NCBI GenBank assembly: GCA_963383645.1
Contig: OY726559.1
Span: 123,428,721 to 123,492,720, forward strand
Length of the DNA stretch: 64,000 nucleotides
DNA from: Muscardinus avellanarius
Taxonomy: Eukaryota > Chordata > Mammalia > Rodentia > Gliridae
Reading direction: 5' to 3'
Shown here: one piece after another, positions 44,459-56,044 of the stretch
Layout: each line of letters starts with the position of its first letter
Numbering within the stretch: the stretch's first letter is position 1
Made by a program: the position numbers and the translations under genes
Notes under the pieces: model-generated
Databases searched by the model: none
Told to the model about the DNA's origin: nothing
Seen by the model: only the letters and a program-made list of their open reading frames with translations

Positions 44459-44599
44459 AAGTCCAAACTGTTTTTATTTCCCAGAAAATGCTAGGTTTTC
44501 TCCTTTCGTTTTGCCTCCTAAGTTGCCTGAGATGCCATGTCCCCCCGCACCCCACCACCCTGCCACAGTACCCACTTGACCCCCACACCTCCTGGCTCA

Positions 44600-44780
44600 T
44601 GTTCTGGCTGAACAACGTTCAAAGCATTTGCCCCAGAAAGCCTTCCGTAACTCAGAGAACTCCAAAACAGGACCCCTCCATGCTCACGCAGAGCCCGTTT
44701 AGCACCATGTCTTAGCACTTAGCACATCTTCCCCATCACTGAGTTTCCCAGATCCTGGACCCTGCAAATGGCTTGAACTC
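44600..44780 (-). mobile_element. L2-like fragment
   Basis: Complement of L2: cagaaagccttccgtaactc, then accatgtcttagcacttagc. Confidence 0.5.
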
Positions 44781-44807
44781 AATACATCTTCTCCTTTAAA
44801 CATAAAA

Positions 44808-45011
44808 CTTTTTTTTTTTTTTGCATACTGGAGATTGAACTTAGGGGCATTCTACCTGAGCTACACCCTTAGCCCTATAATTTATTTTTGAAATAGGGTC
44901 TCAATAAGCTGTAGAGGACCTTGCTAAGTTACTGAGGCTGGCTGCAAACCTGCAATTCTTCTGTATCAGCCTCCCAAGTACTGGGATTACATGCGTGCCA
45001 CCATACCTGGC
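44808..45011 (-). mobile_element. SINE, older copy
   Basis: Antisense copy after a 15-base T-run. An aaacataaa(a)ctttt flank repeat at about 44798 and 45012-45025 indicates the TSD. Confidence 0.92.
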
Positions 45012-45025
45012 AAACATAAACTTTT

Positions 45026-45579
45026 GAATTCTCACTATTTGTTCATGCCCACCAACTGCGTCCCAAACTCTCTTATTTGCCCTCAGTATCAGCCACCTCG
45101 TGGGATGTTCTTCCAGAAGACTTCCTGAATGCTACACCCAGTGTCACCTCTCAGTCTGGGCCTGTGCAACCTCTCTGGAGCCTGAGACTCTGGTCCAATT
45201 TTTTCTTCCTTGTAATTTTCTCCTCTCTGAGGTATGGCATATTGGATTCCCCTACCAAGACTCTTTCTCAGACTCTTTCCTTCCTCTTCCTACTTCTACC
45301 TTAACTGGTGACTGCCCCTGCCATTTTCTCTGCTACATTGCTTCCCTTCCTTCGTTCCCTGTTCTGAGAAGTATCGGTAGCCTCCAAGACTCGAAAGCTA
45401 GAACCCACATCATCTTCACGTCTCTCTCCATTTATGAGGGCTGCTAAGTAGGAGTAGTCAAGTCTAGTAAATTCTGCTCCCTGAACCTCACTAAACGCTG
45501 CTGACACTTGCTGTGCCCAGGCTTTTCCCCCTTCTCACGTGTATCCCTAATGATTATACCCCTTTATATTGGTCCTTCC
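45026..45579. other. Unique or highly diverged sequence
   Basis: Some L2-like flavour (gatgttcttccagaagactt) but not assignable. No gene. Confidence 0.35.
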
Positions 45580-45925
45580 TTGATCCCACTCCAGCATCTC
45601 TTTTACTTTGTTCTGATCATGAAACATTATTGCTCAAATGTCCAACTGCTGTCTGTTGTCCCTGGAATAAAGTTAAAATTTATGCAGAAGAGTTCAGGAC
45701 CTTCCTTGGTCTGGTGTGACTAAGCTTTCCTGCAGTATCTCCCAACACATGATTACTTCTTCTACTTCTTGTATTTAAATTAGCTTCTGCTCTTTCCTGC
45801 CTCCCGGGCTCTGCTTCCACTTGGTTTCTTCATGTAGAACTCTCATCAAGTCTCTGTGCTTATTATAAATGTCACTTCTCTCCTGAAATCTTCCCTGATC
45901 TCTCACCTTTGAGCTGTGTTTTAGT
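45580..45925 (-). mobile_element. L2-like fragment
   Basis: Complement of L2: ataaatgtcacttctctcct, then gaaatcttccctgatctctc. Confidence 0.55.
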
Positions 45926-46384
45926 CAGAATACCGGCATGCTCTGCTGCTTTAACAAATAAATTCTGAAATCCCAGGGGCTTAACCCAGTCCACTTTCAA
46001 CGGTCTCAAGCTGGATGCCACCCATCGCTCATTCTCCCATCCCCACTGCCGAGAGCTAGGTCAGAGCAGAACCACCGGGGAGGCTGGGAATGTAGGGACG
46101 CCCAGGGGCACTTGGTCAGCACTGCTTTGCACAGGCGTCTCCTGTTCCTATCTGTGTTCTAACACTGCAGAGTCCCATATCCCAGGAACACGATCGCTGC
46201 TGAACTAACTGAGGTTAGTCACCCACTTTCAGCCCTTTTCTTGTACCTCTGCAGAACTACTTCATGATTGTCCATTTTCACTTTATTTAGAGGCAGATTA
46301 CAGACTTTCTGAAAGCAGGAATGGGAGTGTGTGTATCTTTTTCACTCACACTAGATCAACGATGTCGTCCGTACTGAGCAGATA
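45926..46384. other. Unassigned, possible old repeat
   Basis: ctgctttaacaaataaattc / ggggcttaacccagtccact resembles an old LTR-like mammalian repeat, but I cannot name it. Confidence 0.3.
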
Positions 46385-46740
46385 ATCATAAATGGGTGCA
46401 CAAATTTTAGGTGTCTTCGTTTTTCAATTGCAGGAATAGCATATATTAAGTATAAAAAAACAGGTAAGCAAAAAGAGAGACAAAATTTAAAAATACCTTA
46501 ATTACTTACTAGCCCTCCTTATCAATTAGCATTCAGCTTTTGGAGTACACATACACATATGTACACACGAAGATGCACACACATGAGTGTATAAAATATA
46601 TGTGAATTGTAAAGAAAAGCTGGATCACATTTCACAGGCTGTTCTGTAAGTTATTTTTCTCATTGAACACTACATCTTATAAATGTCTATGGAATTAAAC
46701 TGAAAATGATACAATTAAATGATTTTCCTTTATTGAGTCT
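46385..46740 (-). mobile_element. Ancient L1 3' end (L1M-class)
   Basis: Complement of an old L1 3' UTR: ggatcacatttcacaggctg, ttctgtaagttatttttctc, attgaacactacatcttata. Confidence 0.5.
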
Positions 46741-47079
46741 AAATTATAATATACCTGGGAACACTGGTGTAATTAGCAATTGTATCATGTTCTGTAGCTT
46801 GGCATGCCGCCCGCTTTGTATAATTGACCAGTTGTGTTTCCTTTTTAAAGTAAATGCATGTGATGTAAATTGTTCCAGAACATAGTAAAAGATGGGCAGC
46901 TACCCAGTTCATAATGTAAAGCAAACATAACCTTAGTGCCCATAACTAGTCAAAATATCAGTAAAAAAAGAAAGGACAACTACAGAGCAAGATCATTTAG
47001 GAATCTTTATCTTAAATGAGATAAGAAAATAGAATGCAAGGAGATGTCTAATAAACTAACAACAGCAACAATAATATGT
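46741..47079. other. Unique intergenic sequence
   Basis: Nothing recognised. Confidence 0.45.
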
Positions 47080-47280
47080 AAATGGTACTGACAGAGATAT
47101 TTCTCTGTGGCAGACACTGGCCTCAGCACCTTATATACTCGTTTGTAACACGCTGTTGGTGTGCCACTTTACAGATAAAGACTGAGGCACAGAGAGAGTG
47201 AATAATCTGCCTGAAGTCATGTCATTACTAATTGCCCACAAAGACCACAGGGCTTTGATTCCAGCGACTTGGAGATGAAC
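47080..47280 (-). mobile_element. MIR-like fragment
   Basis: Complement of MIR: actttacagataaagactga, aatctgcctgaagtcatgtc. Confidence 0.6.
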
Positions 47281-47739
47281 CACTGAAAGAAAATCTGCTC
47301 CAATAAAGCACAACAATGGGGTTGACAAGGAAAACAAGACCATCTCAACAGAGTGAAGAGGTATCAAAGAAAAGGCAATGCCTCTCTAGGAAAAACACTT
47401 CAAAAGTATCACATTTGTTTGTCCTATAGAGAATATATTTCAAACCAATGCGTTTATGTTAAAAAAACAGATTCAAAACCTGGATTTCTCTCTTCTACCT
47501 GATAGCCACCAAAGTGTAAAACACCCAGGAATATTGAATAGGGCATAAGAAAGTTTTCTCTTTTCTGGAGAATGAATATTTGTTCATTATATGAAAATTT
47601 TTTTCTTGGAGGAGGGAGCCTGCAAAGTCCCAGCAACAAGAATGAAAACCTTCCATAAGAACCTCCTAAGTTCTGAGATAATTCTCAACATTGCTATGCA
47701 TATATGTTTTTCCCTACTGAATTGAGATCAAACAATTAT
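47281..47739. other. Unique intergenic sequence
   Basis: Nothing recognised. Confidence 0.45.
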
Positions 47740-48085
47740 ACTGTTTTGAAACTCAGTTTCTTTCTTCAATTAAGCGTATACTATAAATAGTATCATTTGT
47801 TGTCATACTCTATGAAACGTGAGTTTTAGTGGCTGCATAGTAGTCAGCTGAGGAGATGCGCCTTAGTTGACATAATTTAACCTCCACTTAAGAGGATTCC
47901 ATTTTTGCTTATTAAAGCTATCGATGCAAGTTGTAGCTTTGTTCCTACACCCACGTACACAGTTCAGATGGTTAATTTAGGTTAAATTCCTAGAAAAGTG
48001 TCCAAACATTTTGATGTATTTTGCCAAATTGCCATCCTAGAATATTTGTGCTAATGTATATTCCACCAATGAAGTAGAGAGTGCC
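47740..48085 (-). mobile_element. Ancient L1 3' end (L1M-class)
   Basis: Complement: gtggctgcatagtagtcagc, ggttaaattcctagaaaagt, ttttgccaaattgccatcct, gctaatgtatattccaccaa. Confidence 0.6.
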
Positions 48086-48925
48086 GTTGACCCTGCGCTC
48101 TCAGCTAGCAAGAATTCAAATGGGAGATAGATGTAAGATATGTGAAGGAAGAGCACAAACCCTACTGAGAGGTATGAGTATACTGAATAGGGGGAGAGAG
48201 ACATCGCGCCCTTGAATAGGAGGAGTACACAGTATTAAGCTTTCTGTTCTTCCCCAAATAATTTATAAATTTAATGCAATGCCAGCAGGAATTTTCTTAG
48301 AATCTGCCTCAATGATTCAGTAAGAACAGCAGGGGAGTATATTTTTTTAAAAAAATTGAAAATAGAAACGTAAGGAAGGGGACTAACCCCATCAATTTTT
48401 TTTAAAAGCAATTCGTTAATACACTAGCCCTGCAAACCTGAATGAATTTCCTTTTGATTTGTGCCAGTCTCCCCTTCACACACATTAGCTGATGGGAAAG
48501 GAGGCCCTTTCACCAGCTGATACAACCTCGTGGAACTCAAGCTGGTAGCAACCTCTTCATTACCCAGTTTTAATTAAAGAAGAGCAGAGACACTTCCACA
48601 TGTGTTTATTATTTTCCGCAAGGCCTCCCCCCAATAGCTAGGGATGCTATCACTAAGCTTAATTGTGTCTCTTCTCTTTCATATCTCTGCTTTTTCTCTC
48701 TGCACTTTCATTTGTTAAAGAACATTCTAGTACATAAATTGAGATACGTCAAGTGCACAGATAAAATGGGCAGGCACAAGTCTATCTCCAGAAGATAGGC
48801 CATGAAATGATTGGAATTTTTATGACTCGGAAGTGTGGAGGTGTAGCGTGGGTTATGTCAGAGCTTGCTGATTTAAAGGTAAAAATGGAGTTGTTTGTTC
48901 CCCCAAACACCAAAAACAAACTTTT
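48086..48925. other. Mixed: short L1 trace, then repeat-free DNA
   Basis: 48240-48400 has an L1 ORF2-like sense trace (aatttaatgcaatgccagca). 48400-48720 is repeat-free and conserved-looking (ttaattaaagaagagcagag). No gene. Confidence 0.35.
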
Positions 48926-49330
48926 TTTGGTACTAAGGATTGAACCCAGGAGTATGCTACCTCCAAGATACACCCCTAGGTGTGTGTGTGGGGGGGCACT
49001 GGGAATTGAACTCAGAGGCATTCTACCTCTGAGATACACCCCAGCCATATTTATTTTTTATTTTGAAACAGGGTCTCACTAAATTGGAGAGGGCCTCACA
49101 AGGTTGTTGAGGCTGGCCTCACACCTGTGATTCTCCTATCTCAGCCTCCCAAGTACTGGGATTACAGGTGTGTGCCGACACATTCAGTTGGTTGGTTTGT
49201 TTTTGAAACTGGGACCTCACTAAGTTGCCATGTATCTCACTAAGTCGCTCAAGTTGGTTTTGAACCTGTTATTCTCCTGTCTCAGCCTTCCAAGTTCTGG
49301 GATTACAGGTGTGTACCACCTTGCCTGACT
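48926..49330 (-). mobile_element. Older SINE interrupted by another SINE
   Basis: Outer antisense copy: ID half at 48926-48978, B1 half at about 49200-49330 (gtttttgaaactgggacctc to gtgtgtaccaccttgcctga). Confidence 0.88.
48979..49192 (-). mobile_element. SINE nested in SINE
   Basis: Antisense copy starting with a GTGTGTGTGTGGGGGGG tail (sense orientation: C/CA tail) and ending gtgtgtgccgacacattcag. Confidence 0.9.
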
Positions 49331-49402
49331 CAAATTCACACCTTTTAAGTACCAAGGATTAGACTCCTTTCTGGCTGTTCTTGTTTAAAACATGTTCTTT
49401 TT

Positions 49403-49613
49403 CTTGTGTGTGTGTGGTACGGGGGTGGAACCCGGGGGCTTTTCTACCTCCGGGCTATACTCCCAGACCTATTTTATACTTTATTTGGAAACAAGTTCTC
49501 ACTAAGTTGCTGAGAGCCTCTCTAAGTAGCTGAGGCTGGCTTTGAACCTGTGTGATCCTCCTGTCTCAGCCTCCCAAGCGGGGGGATTACAAACGTGCGC
49601 CACCTTGCCCAGC
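49403..49613 (-). mobile_element. SINE, young, transitional to subfamily A
   Basis: Antisense copy with a perfect 16-bp TSD at 49387-49402 and 49614-49629. It has the ggtggaacccgggggctttt ID half and the long middle, like the copy at 9661. Confidence 0.96.
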
Positions 49614-49629
49614 AAAACATGTTCTTTTT

Positions 49630-52399
49630 GAGGACATATGGTCAGTGTTTATAAAAACACAAGTTCATTTGCTTTAGCTACTCTGTGGGAGCCTTTCCCT
49701 GTAAGGCCGTTCTATGAGTCTTTTTATTTAAAGAAGGACTCCAGGAACGCATAACATATAGAGAAAGACCTACCATCCACCCACACAGACACTCACACAG
49801 CAAGCAACCCAGTTGGCATCGACACCCAAGTCCTCTGAGTTAAGAGCAGGAGCCACCCCAGAGTCTCTGCCATCTGATGAGGACCTTGGTGTTTTCCTTT
49901 GAAGCGTTCCCTTTAATAGTCAAGGTAGAGGGTCCCTGTTGACTCAAAACTGACTCTAGTAGGAGGTAGCCTCTGCTCCATCACGCATTTGTAATCTTTA
50001 CAGGAGGTTAACATAAAATAAATGGTTGTGTCTGTAATGCGGGAGCTGGGATCAGCTTTTCTTCTCAACTCGTCTCTGACACAGGAACATTTCTCCAGGA
50101 TCAGGGAGTCCTGGCTAAGAAAGAAGCCCAAAGCAGTTGCTGAATGCATGTCAAGTCCCTTCAAACTCTGCCATTATCCAGCCAGAGCTGGCTGCCATTG
50201 CCTAGATGAGACAGACTGGGCTGCAGGGTGGAAGTCCTGAGTCCACATGTCCATTCTGTGCACAGAATCAGTGTTAACCCTCGGCAGGAGCCTCAGTTAA
50301 TCTTCTCCACCTGCCTCATGCTTATTCCTGCCAAAGAGTTTCTTCTAACAAGTTGAACATGGAAAATACCCAACATGTCCTAAGGCTGTTTAGAAAGAAA
50401 ACTGGTAGGTAGGACTTAGAGATAAATTTCAAGAGGCAGATGGATTCTTAGAGTGTCTAGCAGGCTAGCTTCTACTCAAGAAAACTCTCTTAATGCAACA
50501 AGCAACACTGGAATATCTGCGCCATGTATACCATTTATTTTGTAGTCTCCAGTATCTAGTACAGGCCCAGGCATATAATATTAGTTGAATCTAGTAATTA
50601 GGAAATTCAGCACGTTCTCTCCACACTCATCCCTACTCCTATCCATGTAAGTTTTGGGCATAAATTATGGTCAACTAAAAGTGATATGTATCACAAATGG
50701 AAGGAAGCGAAGTGTTTCTCTATCCAGAATAAATGTGTTGTCTGGAGGAATAAAAATTGGAAATATCAGATGAATACAAGAAACTTTGATCAAATATTCT
50801 GTCTTGAGATTGATGCAGGCAACACTTGCTCCCTGCCCCCCGATACCAACCCCTTGCTATAGACTCTCCCATGGGCTTTGGAATGGATGTTGCATATGCT
50901 GGCCACCAAATGGCCTGCCTCCGAGCCCAACGGGTCATCTGTTTGGATAAAGTGTCTCCGGCTCTCTGTTGTTGTTTATCATCTGTCCTTATTTGAGTTT
51001 CTTCCATCTCACTTTTTCTCCCCAAAGAAATACCACCCAGAGAGCCGGGGGATCAACAAAAGACTGTGTAAGATGGGTGGGGAGAAACTTGACTGTTTTC
51101 AAAGGGATGCCTGGGGCTAAAAGAGAGGTTTTGACTGTCTCACATTAGGACTTTATATGTAAATAGAAATATATCTATTATACACACAGACACACAAATC
51201 TTTCAAGTCTACCTACCTGCCTAATCGGCTGGTCATCCACCCATGTCAGGTGCTCCTATATCCAGGGCCACTCGTAATAAGCTTATAAATTACATTTTTA
51301 TATCTATGCTAGGGCAGAAGGATCCAGTTTTCTCCACATTCATAGCATTTTCTATGTTTCTGAAGCACTAAGGCCGCCGTTGCACCATGAAAGCTCTGGA
51401 AGGTAGAATGGGTGGGAGTCATGTCCCCTCACAGCGTGCCCAGGCACGTTGGAAGGCTAAGCCTTCCTCACCCAGGAATCCACCATGACCACCGGAAGCC
51501 GGCTGGCGCCTCCCCCCAGTCCCTTGGTGGTCTGGATCGTAGAGGAGGGTCGAGAATGCCCTTTGTCCCATTCCTCCAGATGTTCTCCTAGGTGGGTGGT
51601 GGCTTGTCACCCGACAGCCGTGCAGGCAGTCCTGTGAAAGAAGGCCCCTTCAGAGCTCGGAGGAGCCTGTCAGGAGAAGGTCGCTGAGGTCCAAGTGTGG
51701 ACGCTGGGTGTGCCCCCGATGTGTCCACCATTTGGTCGCCTCCAGAGATGTTGGTTCAGCTGCTTCAGGAGGGATGGGAATGATATCTGGGGACACAGGC
51801 CCAGATTGCTTCTGCGGCTTGGCATGATGGTTGTGATTAATTGGGGAGATCGAGGCGGAACCGTTTTGTAGGAGATGAAAGGCAACGAACGATGTCTCAG
51901 AGACCTAGGAAGGTCTAACCACGAGTTCTGTGGATAATAAGCAGCAGCTCAAACTTTCAGCATTAAAAGAAGTATTTGCCACAGTGGTTTTATGTTTAAA
52001 CCCCCCCTTTGGTCATTTTTCACACTGTGATCAGAATCAACCCAAACATTTAGTGTGACCTTGATTAGATTAGAATCCTTCAGTGGGATAGGGTATCAAA
52101 AGGAACTTTCCTTCAATAATAGGACATTGGGTGATTTTTCCCCTTCTTTCTACTTTTTTATGCTTTTTCATACATTCTGTGAAAAATACGCATTATTTCA
52201 GAAAAGTTTAAACATACTTTTAAATTTCCTTATATTATCTACTAGCCCTTAGAATAAATGTGCATCTGTTCCTGATGACAAGACCCTCCTTCTAAGTCCA
52301 GGAAAGGCTCACAGCAAAACTTCCTGGTTGGAAAGAAAGAAAAACTAAATTTATAATTATCACAGTAATTGTAATCTCTTGCATTTATAAAGGGCTTAA
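49630..52399. other. Unique intergenic sequence
   Basis: About 2.8 kb without SINEs, the longest such gap. A weak L2-like trace near 50540-50600 (agtacaggcccaggcatata). No coding evidence. Confidence 0.45.
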
Positions 52400-52600
52400 A
52401 GTTTGCAGAAATGCTTTCAAGACTATGGTGTATCTGACTCACACCAGTGCTCCAAACTGTGCATAATACACATCATCCTATCCAGTTTGAACACCGACAG
52501 TGTTTGGAGATAAGGTCTGGGAGTTCATAGTCACACATTTAACTAGTGCCAGAGCCAGGGTGGAACCCATTCCAAATCGTTTGCTCTTTCATTATATCAA
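52400..52600 (-). mobile_element. MIR-like fragment
   Basis: gtagcac-free but MIR-like order: aagactatggtgtatctgac, tgtttggagataaggtctgg, agtgccagagccagggtgga. Confidence 0.45.
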
Positions 52601-52839
52601 AAAGCATATAAAGGTAAGTAACAGTGTTAGGAGGCACCTTCACACACACTGAACTGAGCATACGTAGAGAATGTGAGCCTCACGCTGGCCCTCTTCCCCA
52701 ATGGACACATTCTGTCACTCAGCTTCTGGTCACCATGCCCAGAGATGGGAGCTCACAGGATCTTCTTCCATTAATTAGCAATTTGGATAAATCACTACTT
52801 TAATTGTTGAATTCCTTATGCCCAGGTTTGTGCTAGCTA

Positions 52840-52965
52840 GTAGTATTTATATTTTATAGAAGAGGAATTAGACACACAAAGAAGGTTAAATGTCCCATGT
52901 TCAGCAAGTTGATAACAATATTAGGATTTATACCCAGGTTGTCTGACCCCACCCATACATATTTA
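52840..52965 (-). mobile_element. MIR-like fragment
   Basis: attttatagaagaggaatta, then taggatttatacccaggttg. Confidence 0.5.
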
Positions 52966-53433
52966 GCCAAAATCAGACTTTCTATAGTTTGTAGCCATGG
53001 GATTTATTTCTTAGTACCCCTCAAAAGCAGTATAAAGTCTGTCTTTATAGGCAGGCGCTTTGTTTTCTAGGAATCTGCTTACCTCAGGTCAGATATTTTC
53101 AGCCACTAAACTTCTTTAAATCACATGGCTTCAGATTCCCTCTACAAACCCCAGTGAACATTCTCACCAATTTGTCTGTATCCTTACAAAAATATGGAGC
53201 TCAAAATGAAACATAATACCTTAGGTGTGGTTTAACCAGCAGTGTAAAAAATGCCCAAATTTAAATTGACTTTAAAACAAAATCCAGGTCTATTTCACAG
53301 ATGATGATACTAAGCTACAGTCTCTTCATCTTGTCTTTAGGCAGCAGTTTTGGGGGCCCAAATATAGAACTTCACACTTAATTTTGGAAAACTACATTTT
53401 AAATTTGCCCACCATTGTGGACTGTCAAGATCT
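52966..53433. other. Unique intergenic sequence
   Basis: Nothing recognised. Confidence 0.45.
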
Positions 53434-53443
53434 GTTTGACGTC

Positions 53444-53632
53444 GCCGGGCGAGGTGGCGCACGCTTGTAATCCCTGTGCTTGGGAGGCGGAGACAGGAGG
53501 ATCGCGCTGGTTTGGAGCCAGCCGCGCTGGTTTAAGATATCCTGTTTCCAAATAAAAAAATATAAAATAGGTCTGGGAGTGTAGCCCAGAGGTAGAAGGG
53601 CTTCAGGAACCCCAGTGCCACAAAAAACAAAA
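53444..53632 (+). mobile_element. SINE subfamily A
   Basis: Sense copy with a cgctggtttaagatatcctg middle and a ggcttcaggaaccccagtgc ID end. Short tgtttgac flank repeats at about 53433-53440 and 53642-53649. Confidence 0.94.
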
Positions 53633-53662
53633 CAAAACATGTGTTTGACAACATCTAATATA

Positions 53663-53674
53663 TACATACATACA

Positions 53675-53705
<31 letters not shown>
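53663..53705. repeat. (CATA)n microsatellite
   Basis: About ten units, followed by imperfect AT to 53729. Confidence 0.95.
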
Positions 53706-53706
<1 letters not shown>

Positions 53707-53746
53707 ATATATATGTATATATATATAATTTAAAAATAAATAAGTC

Positions 53747-53884
53747 CTAGTTTTTATTCTTTATTTTGAAACAGCGTCTCACTAAGTTGCTGATAGCCTT
53801 CTTGAGTTGCTGAGGCTGGCCACAAACTTGTGATCCTCCTGTCTCAGCCTCCCAAGTACTGGGATTACAAGTGTGCCCAGCTAC
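53747..53884 (-). mobile_element. SINE, 3'-truncated
   Basis: Antisense B1 half only (ttgaaacagcgtctcactaa to ggattacaagtgtgcccagc). Confidence 0.85.
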
Positions 53885-54335
53885 CATATTTTAATAGGTG
53901 CATCATGGGCATACGTAAGAGCGCAATTTACTGTGACTCATTCATACATGTGCATAAAGCAATATGGTCAGCCTCCTTCCCCAGCATCTTCTCCTTCCCT
54001 CCTATCCTTGGTCCTCTTCCTCTTGGTCTCCTTTTATTTTCATGAGAACTTCTCCCCCTTCCTTTTCTTTTTTTTCTCTCTTGCTTCCATATGTAAGAGA
54101 AAACATATAACCCCTGACTTTCTAAGACTGGCTTATTTCACTTAACATCATGCTTTTCTGTTTCATCTGTTTTTCTGCAAATGACATAATTTTGTTCTTC
54201 TTTATGGCTAGATATGACTTATTGTGTATATATACCACATTTTCTTCATTTATTCGTCTACTGATGGATACCTAGGCTTATTCTATAAGTTGGCTATTGT
54301 GAATTGCATTATTATAAATCTCAACATCTATAATA
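53885..54335 (-). mobile_element. L1 3' end
   Basis: Complement of an L1 3' end: ccatatgtaagagaaaacat, gactggcttatttcacttaa, ctactgatggatacctaggc, ttggctattgtgaattgcat. Moderately diverged. Confidence 0.7.
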
Positions 54336-54545
54336 TTTGTTTTCTCCAATTTTTTGTGTTTTCCAAATTTATTTCTTCTATATCTTTATGCAAGACATTG
54401 GTTTAAAACAATTACAAAAAAAGAACATGCTTAGTTTGACTTCTGTTCATTTACTATAGATATTTAATCTTTTATGGATTCTCTTTAATAATAATTATCC
54501 TTGCATCCAGTAATCCAGTTGATTATTTCTCCATTTGTTTCATAT

Positions 54546-54660
54546 TTACAAATAATATATATGTAATATATATACAAATAATACATATATATGTAATATA
54601 TATAATATGTATACAAATTATATATATGTTAAATATATAATATATATATTTATTTATTTA
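54546..54660. repeat. AT-rich microsatellite region
   Basis: Imperfect TATA/TAATATAT array at the boundary of the next LTR. Confidence 0.9.
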
Positions 54661-55055
54661 TTAGCCAGGTTTATATCACTGTAACAAAATGCCAGAGATA
54701 ATTATTTTATAATGTGAAAAGATTTATTTTGGCTCATAGTTTTGGAAATTCCAACCATAATCAGTTGACCTGAGTGGTTTTGGGCTGTGTCCAGGCAGCA
54801 CATCATGGTAAGAAAAAACATAGGGTGAAGCAAACCTCTTCCCTCATGGCCAGTAAGCAAAACAAAGGAGTAGGAAGGGACTGGATCCCCTCACTCTCCT
54901 TTGAGGGTACTCCCCCAATGACCTGAGGCCCTCTCATAAGGCCCTACCCCCTTAAGGTTCTATCACACTCCTCTCCCAGTGTCTTCCAATCCTCAGGCTA
55001 AGCCTTTAATACAAGGATCTTTGGAGGACATTTAAGGTCCAAATTATAACAACCT
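54661..55055 (-). mobile_element. MaLR/ORR1-like solo LTR
   Basis: On the minus strand the LTR reads through gctgcctggacacagcccaa, then ctatgagccaaaataaatct (polyadenylation signal) and a 3' end like ttacagtgatataaacctgg. Rodent MaLR LTRs end the same way. No internal sequence. Confidence 0.7.
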
Positions 55056-55539
55056 TGATACCGAAAGACATTTTTACTAATCCTAACTGAAATTTAGATA
55101 CATTGATATACTCATTTTGTAGCCCTATCCCAAATAAAATTTATTCATGCATTTATTTATCATTTCATAACATCAGAACAGAATATATTGTAATAAACAT
55201 GGCAATTTAAGCCCACAAGAAGCTTGTATGGTGGACTGATTGAAAGGACACACAGAAAACACCATACAGCCAGAGTCAGTGAGAGAAGGCCAAATATCTG
55301 CAGGTCCTGGGATCAGGAGAGAGGGCGGCCACAGACTCACATGACGTTTGAGTTGGAAGATAAAGTAGGAATCAATGAAGTCTAACTTTATAAGATGGAA
55401 ACAAATACATGGATAAGATGGAATCTGCCCAAGATCACAGATAGCCAGTGACATGGTTTGATCTTTTAGATCTAGATCTAAGTTCAGTGATGTTTACTAT
55501 ACAATATTTCCTAGGCTTTTATTTCCTATCATCTGTGAT
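55056..55539. other. Unique sequence with a weak MIR trace
   Basis: cccaagatcacagatagcca near 55429 is MIR-like. Nothing else recognised. Confidence 0.35.
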
Positions 55540-55620
55540 ATATACATATATATGTATATGTGTATATATATATGTATGTGTGTGTGTGTGTCATTATATA
55601 TGTTTTATATATATCTTATA
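55540..55620. repeat. Mixed (TA)n/(TG)n microsatellite
   Basis: Imperfect array with a central TG run. Confidence 0.9.
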
Positions 55621-55736
55621 ATGGGACTAAAATCACATGTAGAAATGTGTTCTGAATTTTAACCTTTAAAAGTGTTTCTATGGTTATAGCATAGTAGACT
55701 CATGCTCAGTTAATAGAATACTAATGTTCTATTAAT

Positions 55737-55739
55737 TAC

Positions 55740-55789
<50 letters not shown>
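55737..55789. repeat. (CA)n microsatellite
   Basis: About 25 units, tail of the antisense SINE that follows. Confidence 0.96.
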
Positions 55790-55790
<1 letters not shown>

Positions 55791-55951
55791 AGGGCATCTA
55801 CCTCTGAGATACACCCCCAGCCCTGTTTTTTATTCTTTTGAAACAGGGTCTCACAATTTGCTGACAGCCTCCTTGAGTTGCTGATGCTAGCCATGAACCT
55901 GTGATCCTCCCAAATACTGAGATTACAAGTGTGCGCCACCACGCATGGCTT
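55790..55951 (-). mobile_element. SINE, older copy
   Basis: Antisense, catctacctctgagatacac to tgtgcgccaccacgcatggc, with a shortened B1 part. Confidence 0.9.
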
Positions 55952-56044
55952 AATATTCTTAATTACTATTGTATAATTAAACATATACATTGAATTTGTA
56001 CTTCAAAGTTTTTCTAAAAGAAGTAAAAAGAGGAACTTCCAGGA

